Shown piece after piece: positions 21,101 through 33,100 of a stretch of 64,000 nucleotides of DNA (positions within the stretch are counted from its first letter, which is position 1; each line of letters begins with the position of its first letter). The notes below the pieces were generated by a model that searched no databases, was not told the DNA's origin, and was given only the letters and a program-made list of their open reading frames with translations. A program made the translations under genes and the position numbers. The DNA is from Platanthera guangdongensis (Eukaryota; Streptophyta; Magnoliopsida; Asparagales; Orchidaceae): positions 60,021,885 through 60,085,884 of the forward strand of contig CM077161.1 of NCBI GenBank assembly GCA_039583875.1, in the 5' to 3' direction.

Positions 21101-24100
21101 TGTAACCGTTAGATATATTAGTTTTCCCACAAGACGCCGATAGTATTCTGAATTTGGAAGTACAGAATCAGACTCAGATCCCTGAGCACATAACTTGTGG
21201 TTGGCGTCCATCAGGGTTTCCGCAGGTTTGTATCCTGAGAGTCCAGCATCATGCATAAGATCAATGCAATACTTTCGTTGAGATAAGACAATGTCATCAG
21301 GTCGTCTTGCTACCTCAATATCAAGGAAGTATCGTAGATTTCCTAGATCTTTGATTTGAAATAGAGAGTTTAAGTGTTGTTTAACATGTTGTATTCCTAC
21401 GAAGTCGTCTCCAGTAATAAAAATGTCGTCCACATAAACAAGAAGTATGACCGTCCTAGTTCACTGATGACGAGTGAATAGAGAGAAATCAACCGAGTTT
21501 CTCTTGAAACCAACTGTTAGGTATTGCATCCACAATAATCCGGATTTAAAGAAGGGCTCGGTTAGGCTAAGATGAATTGTGACTGTGTTTGATATTGCAT
21601 TTCAGTTATGTACTTGCAGGTTTTCATTGTTAAGTACACACCAATGTCAGTTTATAGTGGGTCAGTAAACACAGAACTATACAATGTAATCCCTCATTGT
21701 GTAGGTCAATGTGTTGACTCACATATAATCTATGTATTGGGTATACTTCTATCCCAAGTACAAGAGAAGGCTCAAGGATGGTTAAGGCTTAGATTCAGAA
21801 TGACAGGAATTTCTCCTAAGTAAAATTCGTTGAGTATGGTTTGGAATACTCGTCGCTTTCGTCGAGTATCAGCTTGATACTCGTCGAATTCGTCGTGTAT
21901 ACCTACTCATACCCGTCGAACCCATCTTTTATACTTAGGGTAAATTCAGTGAAGAATTGAAAAATCTGTTAAGTAAAATTCGACGAGTATCGTCGTGCAT
22001 ACTGGTCGAATTCGTCGAATGTATCTAACGATACTCGCCGAATATGCTAATTGATACACGCTGAATTCGTCGAGTATAGTCGACGCTACTTCTCTAGATT
22101 TTTTCAAATCTTATTCGTCAAATATCAAGGCGTCGAGAGTGTTGAGTCATCTCGACGATATTCGTCGATTGCTACCCTTGGCGTTGAGTGAACAAAAGGC
22201 GTCGAGTGCAACGACTTTGAGTGCGTTGAGTCATTTAGCTTATACTGGACAAATTCGTCGAGTATGACTGTCCGCTTCGGCGTTGAGTGTATTGTCGGCC
22301 TAAGCTGATTTGGCCAAGTCTTATTCGTTGTATATCATAGACCATTCGGCGAGTACAGTAGTGAAACTCGACGATACTCCACGAATTTGAGTTAGGACAT
22401 TTTTCCGAAAATTTCAAATCGATGTTTTGGGTAGTCGGTCGGCCATGCACAGTAATTTCGAGGTTTCGTTTTTGGAAGTATTCTTTGTACAACCCCGTGT
22501 CCGGCGAGCGGGTCCCGCCAGGGAAGTCGAGCAGACCTAGCCCCGCGACCCGCACCCAAGCGGCAAACAGATATACGGCAGGAAGGCTGGCCCGCTCCCG
22601 CCCATTTCAGGCGAGCGAGCCGGGCGAGGCGAGCGAGCGGGTCGCGCAGAGAACCGCTGGCCAAAGCGGATGGGTTTGGCGACCCGCGATTAGCGAGCCG
22701 ATCGGGGGGTCGCGGTGGCCGCCGGCCAGCCCCTACACGCGACCGGGCCGCCGGTCCGCCCCGGCAGAAGACAGGCAGGTCGCGGCGGTCCGGCTCGCGC
22801 TCGCCCAGGAAGAATAGGCGGACCGCTGGAGCCAGGTCGTGCCCGCCTCCCGCGGAGGGGGATTGGAGGCGAGCTGACTCCCCAGGGGTGCGAATAGCCC
22901 CTCAGAACGGCGGAGCCACGCTGCTGGCAGACCAGGTTGGACTGCGCATAGCTACTCAGGACAGCGGAGTTTGGCTGTTGGCAGACCCAACCAGGGGCTT
23001 TTTGGTATTTTCAGGTCAGTTCTTTTGGTTATTGGCAGTTCAGATTCCAAAAAACTATAAATAAGACCCAAGGGGTACCTCAGAGGGCACGTTTTAGTAT
23101 CTCCTTACTCTCGTTTTCAAGTGCTCTCTGAGGGTACCTTAGCTCGGCTTCTGGCTAAGGAGGGGAAGCGCTCAGAGATCTTCCGGGTTTGTGGTGGGAC
23201 CTCCCTGCCGAGCCCTTGGGTCTGTTTCTTCTTGTCTTCTTCGTTGTTTTTCTTGCAGGAGCAAAGTAGGCGCGAGACCACCCCTTCCCCAAGGGTCGAA
23301 CTCCACAAGAGGCCGGATTCCGGTTTCAACATTTTGGTGCGGTGAGCGTGGAAGTGGTCAGTGCAGAGAAGCTTCGGCGAGCTCAATGACGGGAGGACAA
23401 GGATCTGACAGGCAGGACTCCCCCCCCCCCCCCCCGCCTCTCGCAACAGTAGGGATGTTGGAGGACTTCAGGAACGAGGTGCTGGGCCTCGTCAAGATCG
23501 CACTCGGCGCGCGGGCCGAGAACTCGACTCCGGCAGCCCGGATCGCGGCCGCCCCCTCTTTGGGCGAGGACGCCCCTGGCCGGCGAGCTGGAAAGGAAGT
23601 GGTCGAGGAAGGCCGAGGGTGCGAGCTCTCGGGGCGCGAGCTTTTCCCCGGCCCGGCAAGTCGAGGCAGGTTCGGCGAGTTGGGCTCGCGAGACTCGCCG
23701 GCTCGCCCAGTGGGGGGGGGGGGGGGGGGGGGGCAGTCCTTTCAGCGAGCTGGTCTCCTCAGCTCCAGTCCCAGATGGGTTCAGGGAACCCGAGATGTCT
23801 TACTACACTGGGAAGGGAGACCCGGTCCAGCATGTCCAATGGTTCGAGGATGTGGTCTCCATCCGACAGATGTCGGATGGATTCAAATGCCGACTCTTCG
23901 CCATCACTCTCCGGGAGAAGGCGAGGGAGTGGTTCCACCAGCTGCCGGCTAGTTCCATCTACTGCTTCGAGGACTTGCGCCGAGGGTTCATGCTGAGGTT
24001 CACTATTTCGAAGAAGAGGAAGAAGGAGTCTGAGTATTTGTTCCACATTAAACAAGGAGTGAACGAGACGTTGGGGAGCTACGTGGATCGATTTCAGGAG

Positions 24101-27100
24101 GAAGTTACCCAGGTCCAAGAGATGCCGGGTCATAGTCTAATGATGGCCTTTACCCTGGGCCTGCAGCAGGGGTTCTTCCGAATGGAGCTGAAGAGAGTTC
24201 TCTCTCTCTCCTACGAGGAGTTGATGGAGAGGGCGGCGAGAGAGGTCGACGGGGAGGCGTCGAATCCGGAGTTCGCAAGAAAGCTAGCCAGGTGGGCCAC
24301 CGAGGAGGAGAAAGAGTCGAGAGGAGGAAAGGCACAGGAGGAGAGAAGGGGAGAACCTAGGCAGAGGGAGCAAAGGCAGCTCCAGTGGCAACAACAGCCG
24401 AGGTGGGGGCACCAGGAGCCCGACCGCCGGCTGGGCTGGAGACCTGAGTGGCAGGGGCAAGGGCCACCGAGAGGATACTACGGAAGGGGCCACCATCCCG
24501 GGAGGCAAGAGCAGTTCCATCCTCCGGGCTGGAGGCAGGGCCAGAGGCCCCGGCTCCCCGATCAGGAGGAGGCCATGGCCATAGCTTTGGGAGCAAGGAG
24601 GGGGATCATGAGGAGGAGGAGAAGGGAGGTCAGGGTGGAGCTGCCCTATTGCGACTTCCATCAGGAAGAGGGGCACGCAACAGCCACGTGCCCGGAATTC
24701 TTGGAGATGAGAGGGAATAGGGAGCGGCAGCAGCAGCAGCAGGAGGCGCGGCAAGAAGTGAGGATCGAGGAGGTCCTGCCTCGGGCGGAGGAGGATCGTT
24801 GCGAAGACCGGGTGGATGTCGGGACCCGAGGAGGGATCGGAGTGATCCACGGGGGAGTGGGGATCGAGGCTTCCCGCAAGGCAAGCCTCCACACCATGTA
24901 CCGGCGGAGCGTCGCCTCTACATCCCAAACCCCGCCGCCGGAGGAGAGGATCACCTTCTCCAGGAGTGATATGCCAGACCACGAGGATCCGTTCTGTGAT
25001 GCGCTGGTCATCAAGGCCGCCATCGAAAATTTCACCGTCTCTCGGATCCTCGTGGACAATGGGAGCTCCGTCAACGTCGTCTTCAAAAAGGCGTTTGACG
25101 CGATGAAGGTGGAGGCTAAGAGGGTGTTGGCCTCGGACGGGCCCTTGTTCGGGTTCTCGGGAGGAGTTGGCCTCCATGTCACCCTGGGGGGGGGCAGTCC
25201 CGAAACTGCAAGTTCGTCATTGTGGACGCCCCCAGCAGCTACAGCGCCATCTTCGGGAGGCCTCTCATCAGCGCCTTCCGCTGCGTCCCCTCGTCTTTCC
25301 ATCAGTGTTTGAAGTTCAACGCTGAGGGGGTCCAGGTCAGGGTCAGGGGGGACCCAAAGGTGGCGCGGGAGTGTTATGTCACTGCGGTGAACACCATCTC
25401 TTGGCAGGAGGGAGCCGAGGAGATGGGACGGAGGATGGAGGAGGTCGAGCAGGAGGCAGGAGGGGAGGAGCCAGAAGTGAAGGACCACGCAGGAGAGGCG
25501 GCAGGAGGAGATCTGGAGGAGGTGGCCGAAGTGAGGGGCGCGGGAGAAGAGATGGAGGTAGAGGTCCCCATTCCAGAGGAAGAGGATGCCGAAGGATGGG
25601 GGGAGCGGTCCAGGCTGGAGGCGGCAGAGGAAGTGGTGGAACTGGAGGTGCTCACCCGGGGAGGTAGGATGGAGAAGGTTCGCGTCAGCGGAGGGCTGAC
25701 CCCGGAGGACCAAGGCAGGATGCTGGAGTGCATCCAGAAGAACGTGGGCATCTTCGCCTGGAACGCCGTGGAGATGCCGGGGGTTGACGCGGATGTGGCC
25801 TGCCACCGCCTCAACCTGGACCCGGGAACACGCCCCGTTCAGCAGAAAAAGAGGTCCACGGCGGACAAGCTGGCGGATCCCATCAGGGAGGAGGTGGCAA
25901 AGCTTCTCAAGGCTGGCTTCGTGTCCGAGATTCAGTACCCCGGCTGGGTCTCCAACGTTGTGATGGTTAAAAAAGGAGACGGCCGTTGGCGATTGTGTAT
26001 CGATTTTTCCTTACTTAATAAAGCATGTCCTAAGGACTGTTATCCTTTGCCTCGGATCGACGCGCTGGTTGACTCAGCCGTCGGCTTTTCTGTAATGAGT
26101 TTTTTAGATGCCTTTTCAGGTTACCATCAGATCAGGATGCACCCCCCCCCCCCGGACATCAAGGATGTCTCGTTCATCACGGGGGACGGCTGCTACTGCT
26201 ACAAGATGATGTCATTCGGGCTGAAGAACGCTGGGGCCACCTACCAAAAAATGATGGATAGGGTCTTTAAGGGGCAGAGGGGGAGGAATTTGGAGGTATA
26301 CGTGGACGACCTCATGATCAAAAGCCGGGATGTGGACTCCCACCTCCGGGACCTGGAGGAGACCTTCGCCACCCTGCGCAGATACAAGATGTGGTTGAAT
26401 CCCCTTAAGTGTGTCTTTGGGGCCAGCCGGGGGAAGTTCTTGGGGCATCTCCTCACCCCCGCGGGGGTCGAGCCGAATCCAGACAAGGTCAAGGCTATCC
26501 TGGAGCTGGGGTCCCCGCGGAATGCAAAGGAGGTCCAACGGTTGACAGGGAAGCTAGCAGGGCTGAGTCGCTTCCTTTCTCGGGCAGGGGAGAAGTGCTC
26601 CCCCTTCTTCAAAACGATGAGGGGTGGTCAGAGGTTTGAATGGACCAAGGAATGCGAGGAGGCGTTCCAGGCCCTCAAGGCGCAGTTGACACAGGCTCCG
26701 CTGCTCCAAGGGCCGAAGGAGGGTGAGGATTTGTTCTTATATCTCGGGGTCGGGGCAGAGGCTCTGAGCTCCGTCTTGGTTCGAGAAGAGGGAAAGAGAC
26801 AGCTCCCTGTCTATTACGTCAGCCGGGTCCTGAGGAAGGCCGAGCTCCGGTATCCGATCTTGGAGAAGCTTGCATTCGCCCTAATCATCTCGGCTCGGCG
26901 GCTGAGACCTTACTTCCAGGCACACTCAATCCGAGTGGTGACCGACCATCCCCTCCGCAACATCTTCGAGGGGGTGGAGCATTCAGGCCGGCTGGCTAAA
27001 TGGTCGGTGGAGCTGAGCGAGTTCGATGTCTCCTTCGTTCCACGGCTCTCGATCAAAGCTCAGGCGATGGCCGACTTCCTGGCCGACTACGTGGTGGAAG

Positions 27101-30100
27101 TAGCGGAGGAAGAACTCACCCGCCAGACTCCTTGGAAAGTGAGAGTGGATGGAGCCTCAGGGAGACATTCCCTTGGGGTGGGGGTGGTCCTAGAAAGCCC
27201 TCAAGGAACTCGGATTGAGCAGACGGTGGTAGTGCACTTTCCCATTACCAACAACCAGGCCGAGTACGAGGCCGTGATAGCGGGGCTGCGCCTGGCCAGG
27301 GAGCTGGGGGTGCTGGATGTGGAGGTCCTCACTGACTCCATGGTGGTGACTTCCCAGATCAACGGGGAGTTCGAAGCAAGGGAACCCACCCTGAAGTCAT
27401 ACATGGCCAAAGTGAAGGGGGTCATAGGCACCTTCCAGACCTTCTCCATCCGACACGTGCCAAGGAGAGAGAACGAACAAGCCGACCAGTTAGCAAAGCA
27501 TGGTCCCCGGGCAGGGGGCACCATCACCGACCTGTTCCGCCCCTCCATCGAAGAAGGGGAGCTCATGGAGATCGACCAGCAAGCTTCGTGGATGGATCCA
27601 GTGATAGTTTTCCTCTCCACAGGAGAATATCCGGAGGGGGTAGACAGGAAGAAGCTGAGGCACAAGTCAGCTTACTACCTCCTTAAGGACGGGCAGCTAT
27701 ACAGGAAGACCCTCTCCGGGATGCTGGCTCGCTGCGTAGCCGAGGGTGAGGCGCAGAGGATCTTGGAGGAAGTCCACTCCGGGGAGTGCGGGAGTCATTC
27801 CGGGAGTCGGACCCTGGAGGGAAGGATAGTCAGGCAAGGGTATTTCTGGCCCACCCTGGGCCGAGACGCCACGGAGTTCGCAAGAAGATGTCATAAGTGC
27901 CAGCTGTTTGCCCCCCTCCAGCTACAGCCGGCCCAACAACTCAAGAGTATCACAGCCCCCTGGCCCTTTGCAATCTGGGGAATGGATTTGGTTGGACCGT
28001 TTCCCCAGGCCAGCGGTCAGAGAAGGTTCCTCCTAGTGATGATCGACTACTTCTCGAAGTGGATGGAGGTGAAGGCGTTGGCCAAGGTGACCTCCCAAGT
28101 GATCAGGAACTTTGTTTGGGGGGAGATCATCTGTCGCCATGGGCTGCCCCAGGCCATCATCACAGACAACGGACCCCAGTTCGCCAGTGCCGAGTTCACC
28201 AGCTTCTGCGAGCAGCTTGGAATCGACCTCAGGTTCGCCTCGGTCCACCACCACAGGAGTAACGGGCAGGTGGAGGCCGCGAATAAGATCATCGTCAATC
28301 TCCTCAAGAAGAAGGTGGAGAATTTGAGGGGGAGCTGGGTAGAGCAGCTCCCCGCAGTTCTTTGGGCCCTAAGAACCACCCCTAACACGGCTACGGGGGA
28401 GACCCCCTTCAAGCTCTCCCATGGGTGCGAGGCGGTGGTTCCCGTAGAATTTGAAGTCCAAACGCCGCGAGTCGGGGCGGCCAGAGAGGGCCGAGAGGAA
28501 TGGCGAGCCGAGAACGAGGGGGAGCTGAGACTCTCCCTTGACATGGTGGAAGAATTGAGGGACCTTTCGGCCATCCGACAGGAGGAGGTAAAAAGAAGGA
28601 TGGTCAAATACTTTGACAAGCATGTCAGGGTCAAGCAGTTCGCGGAAGGAGACCTGGTGCTGAAGAAGGTAGACGCGGCAGGGAGGTCAGCGTCCGTAGG
28701 GAAGCTCAACCCCAGCTGGGAGGGGCCGTTTATTGTGAAGGAAGCTTTGAAGTCAGGGGGCTATCGGCTCCAAAATGTAGAGGGCGAGACCCTGAGTCTC
28801 ACCTGGAGTGGAGACGACCTGAAAAAGTTTTTTCCCTAAGCGCCTGTAAGCAACACGTTGGGTATAATGAATTCCTTCCCCCCCCCCCAGTATTGCCATA
28901 GCCAGCTTGCATAGAGAATTGGAATGTGTTTGGACCCCGAGAAGATCCCGCTGCCAGGCTCCCACCTAGCTGGCAGGGTCGGAAGTCACTCGGTGTCATC
29001 CCTAGCCTCGAGAAGATCCCGCTGCCAGGCTCTCACCTAGCTGGCAGGGCCGGAAGTCACTCGATGGAATGTGTTTGGACCCCGAGAAGATCCCGCTGCC
29101 AGGCTCCCACCTAGCTGGCAGGGCCGGAAGTCACTCGGTGTCATCCCTAACCTCGAGAAGATCCCGCTGCCAGGCTCTCACCTAGCTGGCAGGGCCGGAA
29201 GTCACTCGATGGAATGTGTTTGGACCCCGAGAAGATCCCGCTGCCAGGCTCCCACCTAGCTGGCAGGGCCGGAAGTCACTCGGTGTCATCCCTAGCCTCG
29301 AGAAGATCCCGCTGCCAGGCTCTCACCTAGCTGGCAGGGCCGGAAGTCACTCGATGGAATGTGCTTGGACCCCGAGAAGATCCCGCTGTCAGGCTCCCAC
29401 CTAGCTGGCAGGGCCGGAAGTCACTCGGTGTCATCCCTAGCCTCGAGAAGATCCCGCTGCCGGGCTCTCACCTAGCTGGCAGGGCCGGAAGTCACTCGAT
29501 GGAATGTGTTTGGACCCCGAGAAGATCCCGCTGCCAGGCTCCCACCTAGCTGGCAGGGCCGGAAGTCACTCGGTGTCATCCCTAGCCTCGAGAAGATCCC
29601 GCTGTCGGGCTCTCACCTAGCTGGCAGGGTCGGAAGTCACTCGATGGAATGTGTTTGGACCCCGAGAAGATCCCGCTGCCAGGCTCTCACCTAGCTGGCA
29701 GGGCCAGAAGTCACTCGGTGTCATCCCTAGCCTCGAGAAGATCCCGCTGCCAGGCTCTCACCTAGCTGGCAGGGCCGGAAGTCACTCGATGGCAATGATT
29801 TGCGACCCATAACGAATCACGCTGCCGGGCTCCCACCTAGCCGGCCAGGCCGGGAACTACTCGAATAGCGTTAATAGCAGATCGGAATCACAAAAGCTAA
29901 CCAAAAAGAGGGGGTTCTAACATAGCCCCCCAGCCCCAGGGAAGGCGGCCGAACAGAGGCGAAAACCTGGGCGAGGGTCCGCAAGAAGTTTGATAACCCA
30001 GACAAAGGACGAGTCGGCTCGCCTCGCTTGATGGGCGAAGCAGCCGCATCATCAGGGCTGGGCCGCAGAGGCAGGCCACCCTGCGCGATAATAGCAAATA

Positions 30101-33100
30101 TACAGAGGCAGGCGAGAAAGCATTTATAAAAGCAATAGTAGATAAAAATCACGAAGTCTAGGCACAGCTCGCGCGTGCGTCTCAAAACAGCTAAACGTGC
30201 ATGATATATACATCTAATAAACAAATGTCAAAAGAGCGGGGGTGACGCGAGATTCGGGGCGAGAAGTCCTAAATGCGCTGGAAGGATTGGTCTCCAGGGT
30301 CCGGTACGGGGAGGAATAGCGCCGGAACCACGTCGCCCGCCGAGAGCTCCGCCGCCTCGCTCTTGAGAAGATCCGCGCGTCGCAGCATCTGCATCGTGTA
30401 CTTTGCGGCGCTGGCGGCGTTCTTTTGCATCAGCACCTCCAACTCGTGGTCAGAGTGGTGCGCGAGCGGGCAGCCCCTGTTATCAGGCGGAGGGACAGCG
30501 GCGGCGGCCACCAGCTCGCGTACCCGTGCCTCCAGCACTGACTTGTCCTGAGCAAGGGTGGCGATCTCAGCACCCATCCGACTGGCCGTCGCGGCATCCT
30601 GAAAAGAGGAAAAGAAAGTTATAAGGTGGATTCGCGAGAAAGGGCGGTTGTCGAGGGTGAGCACATACCACCCCGCCCAGGTACTGCGCGAGGGACTCCT
30701 CTGCCGCGTCGGCCCGCCTCCTCTGAAGGTTCGCGTCTTCCTGAGCAAGCTTTTGGGCCTCCTCCCTCTCGTCCGCCAGCTTCTTCAAGGAGGTGGCGTT
30801 CCGCTCCAGCTGGGTGCAGCGCCTCCCTACCATATGAGCTCGCTCCAGGCCGCGTAGCTGGGCCCGCGCGCTCTCGTGAACCAATACTCGCGCCGCCTCT
30901 TTGTCGTAGATGGCGGCGTCTTCTCGCGAGTACAGGCCGAACGAGAAATTATACGCCGCCCCGCCGATGGTGTCCTGCTCCAGCCAGCTCGGCAGCAGAG
31001 TCGAGACCACCGCGCGGTTAGACTCCTTGTCCCATGACAGGAGCGGGACGCCGAGCTCGTCCAGGTATTTCTCGCCGTAGCCGAAGTTGCGATGCCCTCT
31101 CGGCACCGGCTTCGCGGCGGTTTGCGACCCGTCTGGCGGCCCCGAAGTACCCGCCGCTCCGGCGGGAATGTCGCTGGTCGAAGCGATCACGGGAGGGGAG
31201 CCCTCGGTCGGCAGATCTGTCGGGGCCTTGCCTTTCCCTTGGCTCACAGCGGGTTGCCGACCCGAAGTCTTCGCCACTTTCGGCGGGGGAGTGGGCTGTC
31301 CGCCGCCCGGCCGCTTCTTGGCCGGGACCGACGGGGGGTCGCGCTGAGCGGCGTCCGCGGCCTGCGCTCGGGCGAGAACCCCGGGGGCAATCCGAGCGCT
31401 CTCGTAGGGGGGATGAAGAGGGATGTCCCGCTCGCCTGCCAAGAAGAGGGGATGAGACAGAGAAGAAAAGGGTAAGGCGGAGCAGTGACAAGTGGCAAAC
31501 CTCCCCCTGGTGGGACGGCGGCAAGGTCATCAAGATGGCGGCGCAGATACGCGACCTCGAAGTTCTTCCCGGCGAAGAACCCGCACAAGTCGGCCTCGTG
31601 GCCCCCTAGGCTGGGCGGACGGTAACTCGCCTCGCTGAGCTGCACCGGCGAGAAGGGGACGTTGTCGAAGTCCCCTTTGACGAACAGGAACTTTTTGAGC
31701 CAGTTATGACTCTTATTTACTGTCTCCCGCACCTTGAGGTGGGCGCTAGAGAAGTAAGCGGTACCATCCCGGTTCGCCCGGAAGGAGAATAGCTTCCGGA
31801 AAACAGCAAGACTAAACTCGACTCGCTTCTCTCGCAGAAAGCAGGCGAACCCCACCATAACGGCTATGGAGTTCGGGGTCATCTGACCTAGGACGACCCC
31901 GAAGTACTTCAGCACTTGGCGTACCTCGGGCCACAGGGGAAGTCGCAGGCCCACCTCAAAGTGAGCAAGGGGTATGGCGAGCTCGTCCCTGGATAAATCG
32001 TTGATCTTCTCTGTTTCCCCGGGCCGTCTCGCCGAAAAACCAGGCGGGACGTGGTCGTCGAGAGCATCTAGGTACTCGCGTTCCGAAATGACGGCGTGAG
32101 GGAAATCGTGCTCTGAGAAGGTCCAGGCGCACTTGCTTCGACCGTCCGCATCGCCGCCGCCACCGCCCATTTCCACCGAATCGCCACCAATCGTGCGAGA
32201 CAGATCCAGAAGGCGAGCACGAGCCGAGCTTCGCGGAGAGCAGGAAGCGGGAGAGTGTTTTGAACCGGTGAAAGAATAAGAACCGGCAAGGCCTATTTAT
32301 AGGGAGAGAGAAAGGGCGGGAAAGTTCCCGCCGAATGAAGGGGTGCGTGTAACCAAAAATCAGCCCGACGGTTCGACTTCCCAGCGCGCAACCGCACCGC
32401 AAAGGCCGATCAGGCGCGGTTCTCGCCCGGCCGCATCCGCGCAAGACTTGAGTGGGCGAGTCTCGGCCCGCACCCGCCCGGGATTCCGCGCGAGTCGGGA
32501 AACTCCCGGCTGGCGATCCCCTCGGCTCGCCCTCGCCCCGATCGGCAGGACGGGTAGAGCGAATCCTTCCCCTGACCCGCCCCACAGAGAACGAAAGCAA
32601 TAACATGGTAATTTCAATACACATCAGCAGCAAAAATTAGGCCCACACGCGGGCAAAAAGAGTTGCGAATCGCTACAGGTACAGGATAACTTTGAAATAA
32701 TAGCAACTCCGCGATATCCCGCGAGCGGGGGGAAAAAGGCTGGATCAGTACTCGATCCATTTCCACCTGCCCCGCCGCTTCGTTCCCGATCGCGGCGGCA
32801 CGCGAGGATAGTGGTAATCGCGAACCGCCACCAGCTCCCGCTCAGCCAGGCCGACTTGCTCTGAGACATTCCTAAGACGCTCCTCGGCTCGCGTAATGTG
32901 CACGCCCGGTGAAGTGACATCGTCGTCTTCTGCTGCGCGCGGGGGTCCCTCCAAGGCCGCGAGCCGGGCCGCGGTGTCGGCTTTGTCTTGATCGACCCTC
33001 TTCACGATCTCCTGAAGCAGCAGCGTGTGTTTCTGGAACAGCCGCGTCACCTGCCTCTTCATCCCCACCGCATCGGTCGGGTCGCCCAGGTAATCAGAAA

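Noticed and set aside
22422..22897. Arginine/proline-rich frames in the Tat LTR, repeated at 33743-34462
   Set aside because: LTR sequence of high GC content with no conserved protein; identical frames in both LTRs are due to LTR identity.
24284..25177. A 297-codon minus-strand frame opposite the Tat gag
   Set aside because: Shadow of the GC-rich gag frame; proline/leucine-rich with no TATA, intron or family signature, unlike the antisense genes at 30269-33715.
28921..29790. CRISPR-like appearance of regularly spaced repeats
   Set aside because: Spacers are not unique; whole 145-bp units repeat head to tail inside a plant retrotransposon, so this is a minisatellite.
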